Of a stretch of DNA of 64,000 bases, positions 18,622 to 25,988 are shown one piece after another. Below the pieces are notes generated by a model. The model saw only the letters and a program-made list of their open reading frames with translations. It was not told where the DNA came from and made no database searches. The position numbers were made by a program, and so were the translations under genes. The number at the start of each line of letters is the position of its first letter. Within the stretch, counting starts at the first letter, position 1. This DNA comes from Vreelandella lutescens (GTDB taxonomy: Bacteria; Pseudomonadota; Gammaproteobacteria; Pseudomonadales; Halomonadaceae), in NCBI RefSeq assembly GCF_014640815.1, contig NZ_BMHM01000003.1, positions 434,001-498,000 on the forward strand, written 5' to 3'.

Positions 18622-19794
18622 AGCAGGCGATGAAGCAAACCCCTTAGGGCATTGGCTCTCATACAGCGCTGCCAGTGCTTCGGCTTTGGTGTCTTCATTC
18701 CAGCGCTGGGCGTAGGCTTGGCCGCGGTGGGCGAGGGTGGTGCGAAGAGCGTCATCAGAGAGCAGTCGGCTGACGTGTTCTGCAAAGCGGGCAGGGTGTT
18801 CCTCCGCGATCAGGCAGCCCTCATCCTGTTGCAATACATCTTGGGTGCCCATGATGGCGGTCGAGACGACTGGAGTGCCCAGCGCCATGGCTTCCAGCAG
18901 GACTAAGCCTTGGGTTTCCGTGCGGGAGGCAAACACAAAGGCATCGGCTGCTCGGTAGGCATCTTGCAGTGCGCCATCCCTGGGAAGGTAGCCTAAAAAG
19001 TGAACCGCATCGGAGAGACCTGCTTGCTGGGCCTGCTGTTTCAGTGAGGTGAGTGCCGGGCCTTCGCCGACGATCACCAGGTGAGTCGCCGGGTGCTGGT
19101 GGCGCACCTTAGGCAGCATATCGATCAGAAAGCCGATGTTTTTCTCATACGCGGCGCGACCTACAAACAGCAGCAGTCGACCCTGTGTTGGGAGGCCATG
19201 CCGCTCACGAAACTCTCCGCCAGCGGTGTGCGCAACGAAATGAGTGAGCGATAAGCCGGTTGCAATGGTTGCGATCAGGGAGCGAACGCCATAGGCGGTG
19301 AGTGCAGTGTTCATGGCGGACGAAGGAGCGACAACAGCGGAAAGCTGATGGCACTGGTGCACCGAAAAGCGCCGGGCAGCAAAGCGCAGGCTGCGGCGAG
19401 GCAGCCACGGCACGTAGTGGTGCAGATACTCCTCAAACAGCGTGTGGTAGGTGCCTACGACGGGCACGCCGAGCCGTTTACTTAATGCCACTCCCGCGTA
19501 GTGCGCCACAAAAGGGGTGTGAATGTGGATCAGATCAAACTCGATGGCGTGCAGCGACGGAGCCAGTGCCATGATGGCCTGGTAGCGCATCATGCGGTCT
19601 TCGGGGTCACCCAATACGCCTCGGGAATCGATACGCCAAAGGCGCGGGTCTTCGTTGGCGTGATCCGCATAGCGGGGGCAAATCAGATGTACTTGATGGC
19701 CTAAACGCTCTAGCGCCCCGCGAAAGCTTTCAATCGACGTGGAAACGCCGTTCACCCGGGGGAAGTAGACGTCGGAAAGCATTAAAATCTTCAT
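18619..19794 (-). CDS. GT4-family glycosyltransferase
   Basis: A 391-residue retaining glycosyltransferase with two Rossmann domains (GT-B fold). The N-terminal domain opens KILMLSDVYFPRVNGVSTSIESFRGALERLGHQV, the usual start of GT4 mannosyl/glucosyltransferases acting on lipid acceptors. The C-terminal domain contains LLFVGRAAYEKNIGFLIDML, HLVIVGEGPALTSL and the nucleotide-sugar motif ADAFVFASRTETQGLVLLEAMALGTPVVST (E-x7-E). The acceptor is unknown. The start at 19794 lacks a good ribosome site, and the frame continues to 19875, so the true start is uncertain. Confidence 0.85.
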   Translation of the reverse strand: MKILMLSDVYFPRVNGVSTSIESFRGALERLGHQVHLICPRYADHANEDPRLWRIDSRGVLGDPEDRMMRYQAIMALAPSLHAIEFDLIHIHTPFVAHYAGVALSKRLGVPVVGTYHTLFEEYLHHYVPWLPRRSLRFAARRFSVHQCHQLSAVVAPSSAMNTALTAYGVRSLIATIATGLSLTHFVAHTAGGEFRERHGLPTQGRLLLFVGRAAYEKNIGFLIDMLPKVRHQHPATHLVIVGEGPALTSLKQQAQQAGLSDAVHFLGYLPRDGALQDAYRAADAFVFASRTETQGLVLLEAMALGTPVVSTAIMGTQDVLQQDEGCLIAEEHPARFAEHVSRLLSDDALRTTLAHRGQAYAQRWNEDTKAEALAALYESQCPKGFASSPA

Positions 19795-19902
19795 TATAAG
19801 CGGCTTAACGGCTGGCATTGCCGCTAGTGTGGCAATGTGCCGTGACACCGCCATGACAGCCGCTGAGGCTACCACTTCTTTTCATCATCTTATGGATATG
19901 AC

Positions 19903-20130
19903 ATGCGACGTTTTTTAGTGCTGCCCACGTCTCGGGCGGGCTGGGGGCTTCTTATTGCCTTTTTGACGCTAGTGTTGGCAGGCAGTTGGCCGGTGATTAG
20001 CTGGGTGAACCGCGCCACGCTGGTGATGGGACTGCCGCTGCTGGTGGTGTGGAGCTACGTGATTATCTTCGCCTGCGTGGCGGTCATGCTGATAGGCAAC
20101 CGGATGGTAGAGCGAGACGATCATGAATAG
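19903..20130 (+). CDS. Small two-helix membrane protein paired with SSS symporter
   Basis: A 75-residue protein with two hydrophobic segments (WGLLIAFLTLVLAGSWPVISWVN and LPLLVVWSYVIIFACVAVMLI) and a charged tail. Its size, topology and position match the short DUF3311-like companions of sodium:solute symporters, believed to be accessory subunits. Its stop overlaps the symporter start by eight bases, so translation is coupled. Confidence 0.72.
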   Translation: MRRFLVLPTSRAGWGLLIAFLTLVLAGSWPVISWVNRATLVMGLPLLVVWSYVIIFACVAVMLIGNRMVERDDHE

Positions 20131-21613
20131 TGCCTGGCCGCTGGTGATCACGCTGCTATACGTTGCCACCGCGATGCTGATTGGCCTTCGCGCACGGGCG
20201 GGGCGTTCCATGAATAATCTTGAAGAGTGGGGCGTGGCTGGGCGCAGCATGGGGCCAGTAACCCTGTATCTGCTGATCGCGGCAGGCAGTGTGAGTGCTT
20301 ACACCTTTATGGGCGCGCCGGGCTGGGCCTACTCCAAGGGCGTAGCCGTATTTTATGTAGCGGTTTATCTGGCCTATTTAGCGCTGGTGGCGTGGTATTT
20401 CGGGCCGAAGGTATGGCAGTTCGGCGAGCAGTTTGGCCATGTGACCCAAGCAAGCGCCATTGCCGATCGATATCAAAGTCCTGCGTTGGGGGCGCTGTCC
20501 GCGTTGGTCATGGCGGTAGGCTCCGTGGCCTACGCGGTGCTACAAACGATTGGCTCTGCTTATATTCTGTTCGTGATGAGCGGCGGGCAGATTCCCGTTT
20601 GGCTGGGCGTGCTGTTGGTGCTGGCTTGCATTGCGGTTTATCTCTACGCCAGCGGGCAGCGGGCGATTGGCCGCACCAACGCGTTCCAGGGCGTGCTGAT
20701 GCTGGTGGTGGCCTGGGCGGTAGGCCTATGGGCCATACATAGTGCCACCGGCGGGCTGAGTTTTGCGGGGGTGTTTGAACGCATCGCCGCCGAGCACCCC
20801 GAGTTTCTGACCCTACCCGGCGCGGGTGGCGATATGAGTTTTAGCTTCTGGACAACGTCGATCATTGTCTCGATGTTCTCGTTTATGCCCCCCGTCTGGA
20901 CGCAGTGGATGAGCGCCTCCTCAGCGCGCACCATCCGCCGCAGCGCGACATGGCTACCCACCTACTACGTGGTGATTTTGCCCATGGTAGTGGTGGGCTT
21001 TATCGGTATTTTCTCGCTACCAGAGCTGGTGCGGGCAGATACCGTAGTGCTGGAGTACGCCATGCAGCATTTGCCCGTGGTGTTAGTCGGGCTGCTGGGC
21101 GCGGGCACCTTGGCGGCTTCTATGTCCTCCAGCGAGCCGTTTATTCATTCGATTTCCCTTTCTGTGAGTAAAGATGTGCTGCAGCCGCTGCTAAAACTCT
21201 CGGAAGGTGTTACCGCCAAGCTGGCGCGGCTTTTGATTCTGCCCATTATGTTTCTGGTGATTGCGCCGCTGGCGATTGCCGAGCCGGGAAGCCTAGTGAT
21301 GATTTTGCTCGTAGGGCTTGGCTTTGCCTCGCAGGTCTTGCCCGCGTTTATTGGCATGTTCTTTTGGCCTCGCGCCTCTAGGCTAGGCGTTATGGCGGGC
21401 ATTTTAGGCGGCTTTGTGGTGACCGTGGCGTTCACTACCTTATGGCGGCATCCGCTCGGCATTCATGCAGGGTTTTGGGGGCTAATGGTCAATTTGCCGC
21501 TGTTTGTGCTGGTGTCGCTAGCGACCCCTGCGACGCGTGACGAGGTTGTCGAGCGCTTCTTTCGCATTGCAGCGCCTCGGGGGCTGACGCGTGTGGGTAA
21601 GCGGGTGTCTTAA
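20123..21613 (+). CDS. Sodium:solute symporter (SSS family)
   Basis: A 496-residue inner-membrane carrier with about 13 hydrophobic helices that uses the sodium gradient to import a small solute. Typical parts are RSMNNLEEWGVAGRSMGPVTLYLLIAAGSVSAYTFMGAPGWAYSKG near the start, and LGAGTLAASMSSSEPFIHSISLSVSKD in the region that forms the sodium site. The nature of the substrate (short-chain carboxylate, amino acid or other) cannot be decided. The small companion protein before it resembles those of monocarboxylate-type SSS carriers. Confidence 0.9.
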   Translation: MNSAWPLVITLLYVATAMLIGLRARAGRSMNNLEEWGVAGRSMGPVTLYLLIAAGSVSAYTFMGAPGWAYSKGVAVFYVAVYLAYLALVAWYFGPKVWQFGEQFGHVTQASAIADRYQSPALGALSALVMAVGSVAYAVLQTIGSAYILFVMSGGQIPVWLGVLLVLACIAVYLYASGQRAIGRTNAFQGVLMLVVAWAVGLWAIHSATGGLSFAGVFERIAAEHPEFLTLPGAGGDMSFSFWTTSIIVSMFSFMPPVWTQWMSASSARTIRRSATWLPTYYVVILPMVVVGFIGIFSLPELVRADTVVLEYAMQHLPVVLVGLLGAGTLAASMSSSEPFIHSISLSVSKDVLQPLLKLSEGVTAKLARLLILPIMFLVIAPLAIAEPGSLVMILLVGLGFASQVLPAFIGMFFWPRASRLGVMAGILGGFVVTVAFTTLWRHPLGIHAGFWGLMVNLPLFVLVSLATPATRDEVVERFFRIAAPRGLTRVGKRVS

Positions 21614-21677
21614 TCTGTTAACGTGCATCGTTTACGCTTAGCGCACAGCGATTTAATGCACCTACAAAGGCACTGCA

Positions 21678-23006
21678 ATGAGCCACGCATTGACTGGACA
21701 CAACCGCCCTCAACAGGTCATTGAGGCCATTCAACAGGCGAATGCGTCGCTAAGCGCGGCGCATCGGCAGGCGAAATACGCCAAAATGGCGGCCTCTCCC
21801 TATCGCTTCTTTCGCGGCTCCAACCATCTCTATTGGCAAGATGTTTGGCACGACTGGCGCTTTGCGCTGTTCGGCGGCTGGCCCAATACCCAAACCTGGT
21901 TGCAGGGCGACGCCCATGCCTACAACTTTGGCGCCTACGGCCATCACGATGACCAAGTGCGCTACGGCATGGATGACTTCGATGATGCGTTGATTGGGGA
22001 TTATCAGTACGACGTGTGGCGGTTGGCTATTAGCCTCGTGTTGGATGCCCGTGAAAACGCTGAGTTAAGCCCCAAAGCGGTGGATAAAGCACTCAAAAAA
22101 CTGCTGGAAGGGTACATGGAGACTCTGAGCGCGCACTGCGAGGAGGAGCTGCCGATTTACGCTGTTACTCTCGATAGCGCGAAAGATCCGCTCAAATCCT
22201 TTATGGGCAAGGTGGCCGATAAACAGAGCCGTGCGCGTATGCTAGAGAAGTGGACGACGCTCGACCCAGATAAAGGGCGTCAGTTTGCTGAGCGCCCCGG
22301 CAAACTCGCCAATCTGCCTGCCGATATGGCAAGCCAGCTACGGCGCATCATCGAGCAGGAGTACCAGCAAACGCTTCAGCACCCCATTAAGGAGAGCGAC
22401 CCGCAGCACTTCTTTGTCAAAGACACCGCGCGGCGCTTGGATGCAGGCACTGGGTCGCTGGGCGTTGAGCGTTACTACGTGCTGATCGAAGGCGGGGCCG
22501 ATCACGAGCACGACGATGTGATCCTGGACATCAAAGAGCAGGTCACGCCAGAAGCCTACCGTCTGATGGACAAAGCGCAGCAGCAGGCGTGGCGCAAGCT
22601 GTTTCCCAATGAAGGTATTCGCCATGCCGCGGCGTTCCATGCCATTGCCGAACACCCGGATGCCTACCTTGGCTGGTTGACCATGAACGGCAAGGTGTTT
22701 TCGGTACGCGAACGTTCACCGTTCAAAAAGGATGTCCCTACCCACAAGCTCTCAGGCGGTAAAGCCTACCGCAAGCTGGCGCGCCAGTGGGGCGAGATTC
22801 TGGCCCGTGAACACCTGCGCGGTGCACAGGCACTTAACCGAGGTAAAGCCGCACCGTTTGCCGACGCGGTATGCCAGCGGTTAGAAGGGCGTGAAGAGCA
22901 GTTTATCGGCGTGGTCTCAACGCTTGCTAAGGCCTACGCGGACTGTGTGGCTCAAGACTACCAAGTGTTTATGGAGCATTTTCTAGCCACTGACACGGAA
23001 TCATAG
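21678..23006 (+). CDS. DUF2252-family protein
   Basis: A 442-residue cytoplasmic protein of the DUF2252 group, which has a remote kinase/aminoglycoside-phosphotransferase-like fold and no settled function. Characteristic parts are KYAKMAASPYRFFRGSNHLYWQDV, WLQGDAHAYNFGAYGHHDDQVRYGMDDFDDALIGDYQYDVWRLAISL (the acidic, nucleotide-binding-like core) and FSVRERSPFKKDVPTHKLSG. ATG 21678 is the only sensible start. The gene seems to be a single unit between the symporter and the convergent SPFH gene. Confidence 0.85.
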   Translation: MSHALTGHNRPQQVIEAIQQANASLSAAHRQAKYAKMAASPYRFFRGSNHLYWQDVWHDWRFALFGGWPNTQTWLQGDAHAYNFGAYGHHDDQVRYGMDDFDDALIGDYQYDVWRLAISLVLDARENAELSPKAVDKALKKLLEGYMETLSAHCEEELPIYAVTLDSAKDPLKSFMGKVADKQSRARMLEKWTTLDPDKGRQFAERPGKLANLPADMASQLRRIIEQEYQQTLQHPIKESDPQHFFVKDTARRLDAGTGSLGVERYYVLIEGGADHEHDDVILDIKEQVTPEAYRLMDKAQQQAWRKLFPNEGIRHAAAFHAIAEHPDAYLGWLTMNGKVFSVRERSPFKKDVPTHKLSGGKAYRKLARQWGEILAREHLRGAQALNRGKAAPFADAVCQRLEGREEQFIGVVSTLAKAYADCVAQDYQVFMEHFLATDTES

Positions 23007-23019
23007 GCTGAGCAGTACC

Positions 23020-23061
23020 GTGCCAGTAGCTTAAGACCTTTGCGTTAGCTGCTACTGGCAC
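23020..23061. terminator. Inverted repeat at convergent gene ends
   Basis: GTGCCAGTAGC and GCTACTGGCAC pair over 11 bases with a 20-base loop; the second arm encodes the last serines of the SPFH protein. There is no T-run, so terminator function is uncertain. Confidence 0.35.
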
Positions 23062-24094
23062 CACCGACAATGCCACTTCTTAAGCCGCTTTCCTGACCGG
23101 AGCGGCTTTTTAAATGATTAGACACGGTGTCTTCTGGGGAGCCTGCCATTTCACGGAACATCCCCATAGAGCCCAGCAGAGCAGAGGACTCGTAAGGCAC
23201 GAACACTCGCTCGCCGTCTTTCGCCATGGTGGGCAGCACCTTGATATAACTTTGGCCAAGCAAGTAACCCACCACCGTGCGCTTGTTCTCTTCGCTATCG
23301 CCGATAGCGCTAAGCACCAGCTTGATGGATTCTTGCTCACCTTGGGCGCGCAGAATGGCGGACTCTTTATCGCCCTGAGCATTTAAGATGGAGGATTCAC
23401 GCTGGCCCTGGGCCATGGCAATGGCGGCCGATTTTTCACCCTCGGCTTCGGTCACCGTGGCGCGCCGCTTCCGCTCGGCGGCCATTTGCAGGCGCATGGC
23501 CGACTCTACCTCTTCCGGCATGGCGATATCCTGCACTTCCACCCGGGAAATTTTCACGCCCCATTTAGAGGCAGGCTCTTCCATCGCCGCCTGAATCTCG
23601 TTGTTGACCTCTGCACGAGACTCAAACAGTTTATCCAGCTCCATTTTACCCACCACCGAGCGTAGCGTGGTTTTCGCTAATACCTCGACGGCTTGGCTCA
23701 TGTTTTCGACTTCATAGACCGCCCGTTTTGGATCGATGATCTGGTAATACAGCGCGCCATTGATGCGCACCGTGACGTTATCTGTGGTCACCACGGGCTG
23801 GCCGGGGAAATCCATCACCGTTTCGCGGCGGTCGATGCGGGTTTCATCGGTGGTGATGGCCGTGTACTCCTCGCCCATTTTGCGATAGCGCAGCATGGTG
23901 ATGGCGCGGGGCTGTTCAATAAATGGAATGATGATGTTAATACCGCTTTCTAACACGCGGTGAAAAGAGCCGAGGCGTTCAATCACCATCACTTCTGACT
24001 GGCGAACAATCACCAAGCCTTTCGAGATGATCAAAATGCCAATGATGACAACAATCAGGCTAATCAATAGGCCGGGGCTAATCGGTAAATCCAT
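23045..24094 (-). CDS. SPFH/band 7 protein (QmcA/paraslipin type)
   Basis: A 349-residue membrane-anchored scaffold protein. One N-terminal hydrophobic segment (ISLIVVIIGILIISKGLVIV) is followed by the SPFH domain (VIERLGSFHRVLESGINIIIPFIEQPRAI to EVQDIAMPEEVESAMRLQMAAERKRRA). An alanine/glutamate-rich coiled coil with repeated AQGxxES units follows, typical of oligomerising stomatins. The start at 24094 has AGGAG seven bases away, whereas the open frame runs on to 24157 inside nfeD. It lies ten bases after the NfeD gene, the usual arrangement; such pairs are linked to membrane microdomains and membrane stress. Confidence 0.92.
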   Translation of the reverse strand: MDLPISPGLLISLIVVIIGILIISKGLVIVRQSEVMVIERLGSFHRVLESGINIIIPFIEQPRAITMLRYRKMGEEYTAITTDETRIDRRETVMDFPGQPVVTTDNVTVRINGALYYQIIDPKRAVYEVENMSQAVEVLAKTTLRSVVGKMELDKLFESRAEVNNEIQAAMEEPASKWGVKISRVEVQDIAMPEEVESAMRLQMAAERKRRATVTEAEGEKSAAIAMAQGQRESSILNAQGDKESAILRAQGEQESIKLVLSAIGDSEENKRTVVGYLLGQSYIKVLPTMAKDGERVFVPYESSALLGSMGMFREMAGSPEDTVSNHLKSRSGQESGLRSGIVGGASSS

Positions 24095-24104
24095 TTTAAA
24101 ACTC

Positions 24105-24590
24105 CTAGGTGTCGGGCGTATTGCGTTCACTATCGAGTGCTTCAGGTGATGATACATTCACCAGAGCGGTCGTACCTTCAAAGTGCTTGAACACCACTTG
24201 GGTGCCTTCGGGCAGCTCTGTTTGGCCACTTTCAAGCACACGTAAACGGTAAAAATCGCCGTTCACTTTAATCCCTGTGGCATTGTCATACTCACGAATC
24301 AGCGTGGTATAGCGATGGCCTTTTTCTACTCCGGTACCGGTGGTGCCGTAGGCAACGCCTTTGGGGGAGAAGCGTGGCCGAATCACCATTACGCCTAACG
24401 GCACCAGCACACCCGCAAAGATGCCCATGCTGAGCAACTGCCAGGGCAGCGATAGTCCCAAAGCCGTGACGGCGGCGGTGAGCGCCGCCGCGATGCCGAG
24501 CGCCAACAGCACCATCGCGCCAGAGGTCAGTTCGGCTAGGCTCAACAGCAGGGCGAGCACCAGCCAGCTGTAAGCAGGGTTCCAGTCCAT
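24105..24590 (-). CDS. NfeD-family membrane protein
   Basis: A 161-residue short NfeD protein (YbbJ-like). The first ~75 residues are hydrophobic helices (WLVLALLLSLAELTSGAMVLLALGIAAALTAAV). The rest forms the OB-fold domain found in NfeD (GTTGTGVEKGHRYTTLIREYDNATGIKVNGDFYRLRVLESG). NfeD proteins work with the SPFH protein encoded next to them, here directly downstream. GGAG before ATG 24590 is suitable. This is the first gene of the two-gene operon. Confidence 0.9.
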   Translation of the reverse strand: MDWNPAYSWLVLALLLSLAELTSGAMVLLALGIAAALTAAVTALGLSLPWQLLSMGIFAGVLVPLGVMVIRPRFSPKGVAYGTTGTGVEKGHRYTTLIREYDNATGIKVNGDFYRLRVLESGQTELPEGTQVVFKHFEGTTALVNVSSPEALDSERNTPDT

Positions 24591-24752
24591 ATGTACTCCA
24601 CAACTAACGACGAAGGATGTTTAACAGAGTAACGCACTTAGCCCATCTTGACCTGTGGGCGGCCTGTAGGTTTTACACTTCGTTCAACCTTATTGGGTAA
24701 GTGTTGATGGTTGTGACCCACGGTCATGCGTTCGTTCATCAAGGAGAAGTCT

Positions 24753-25187
24753 ATGTCTCGTTATGTTGCACTGAGAGCGGTGTCTGCAAAGTCACGTGTG
24801 ATGCCGGTACTGAGCCTTTGTTTGCTGTCAGGGTTTTTAATCTCCTCGAATAGCTATGCGCACCATCACACAGAAGAGGGGCATGGCGGCCATCAGCAGC
24901 ATGGGGGAGAGCACAGCGCTGCACATAGCGACCATCCTGCTGTCATCGCTTATCAAGCCGCGAACGACCGCATGCACGAAGATATGAACATGGCTTTTAC
25001 GGGTGATCCGGATGTGGATTTTGCAAAGGGCATGATTCCTCACCATGAGGGTGCGATTGCCATGGCGGAAATCGTGCTGGAGCACGGCGAAGATGACGAG
25101 ATTCGTCAACTGGCCGAGGACATTATCGCCGCTCAAGAGAGTGAAATTGCTTTTTTGAAAGCGTGGCTAGAGCAGCACGGACACTAA
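24753..25187 (+). CDS. Periplasmic DUF305 protein, histidine-rich
   Basis: A 144-residue secreted protein. A signal sequence (VMPVLSLCLLSGFLISSNSYA) ends at about residue 36, followed by a histidine-rich stretch (HHHTEEGHGGHQQHGGEH) and a DUF305 domain with the hallmark FAKGMIPHHEGAIAMAEIVLEHG. DUF305 is a ferritin-like four-helix fold often encoded near copper or silver resistance genes. The His-rich part suggests metal binding in the periplasm, an inference. AAGGAG before ATG 24753 selects that start over 24726. Confidence 0.85.
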   Translation: MSRYVALRAVSAKSRVMPVLSLCLLSGFLISSNSYAHHHTEEGHGGHQQHGGEHSAAHSDHPAVIAYQAANDRMHEDMNMAFTGDPDVDFAKGMIPHHEGAIAMAEIVLEHGEDDEIRQLAEDIIAAQESEIAFLKAWLEQHGH

Positions 25188-25274
25188 CGCGATTGGACTT
25201 TCCCTGTCCCAACGGCTCTGTGCTAACGGTGGTATTCTGCCTCCTTAATAAAGCATGTGTGAAAGGAGAGTCGC

Positions 25275-25988
25275 GTGTCGGGTGTGATTTATTGGTTGGA
25301 TATGGCGGGGGTGATTGTGTTTGCCTTGTCGGGGGTCATTTTGGCCTGCCGCTCGCGGATGGACCCGTTCGGTATGCTGGTGCTGGCGGCGGTGACGGGC
25401 ATTGGGGGCGGTACGCTGCGTGATTTGGTGCTGGGCGTTAGGCCGGTGTTCTGGGTGACCGACCCGACCTATCTCTGGGTGATCTTGGCCACGGTAGGTG
25501 TGTCGCTGGTGGGGTTTCACTACATTCATCGTCTTTCCCGGGGCTTTTTGCCCGTAGCCGACGCCTTTGGGCTGGCGCTATTTACCGTGATCGGCACGCA
25601 TAAAGCGCTATTGCTGGGCACCTCTGGCGTGGTGGCGGTACTCATGGGCATGATGACAGGCGTGGCGGGCGGCATGATTCGTGATGTTCTAGCCCAGCGG
25701 GTGCCGATGGTGCTGCGTGAAGAGATTTATGCCACCGCCGCCATGGCGGGCGGGATTGTGTATGTCGCGCTGCAGGCGCTTGATGCGCCGCTGACATTCG
25801 CCATTGCCGCCTCATTAAGCGTGACGCTAGGCCTGCGCTTAGCGGCGATTCATTGGCACTTGGCCCTGCCGGTGTTTGCCTGGGTTACGGTGCCGCCTAA
25901 ACACCAAGACGCTAGCGCGCCGCTGTCTACACCACAAAAAGCCAAAGAGCGCGTGCGTATGATTCGTCGAGAACGCACGCGCCGCTAA
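25275..25988 (+). CDS. TRIC/YicG-type membrane channel protein (UPF0126)
   Basis: A 237-residue membrane protein with seven predicted helices and the internal duplication of the UPF0126/TRIC family. The two repeat signatures are VTGIGGGTLRDLVLG and MTGVAGGMIRDVLAQRVP, which carry the glycine-rich kinks and arginine/aspartate pairs. Bacterial members form trimeric potassium-selective channels. GTG 25275 is used as the start, with AAGGAG upstream. Its TAA shares bases with the stop of the convergent giant gene. Confidence 0.9.
   Translation: MSGVIYWLDMAGVIVFALSGVILACRSRMDPFGMLVLAAVTGIGGGTLRDLVLGVRPVFWVTDPTYLWVILATVGVSLVGFHYIHRLSRGFLPVADAFGLALFTVIGTHKALLLGTSGVVAVLMGMMTGVAGGMIRDVLAQRVPMVLREEIYATAAMAGGIVYVALQALDAPLTFAIAASLSVTLGLRLAAIHWHLALPVFAWVTVPPKHQDASAPLSTPQKAKERVRMIRRERTRR

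Noticed and set aside
24621-24752. Possible MerR/CueR copper operator upstream of the DUF305 gene
   Set aside because: No inverted repeat of the right spacing could be found.
25163-25423. 86-codon plus-strand frame between the DUF305 and TRIC genes
   Set aside because: Mostly overlaps the TRIC gene in another frame and has no ribosome site.
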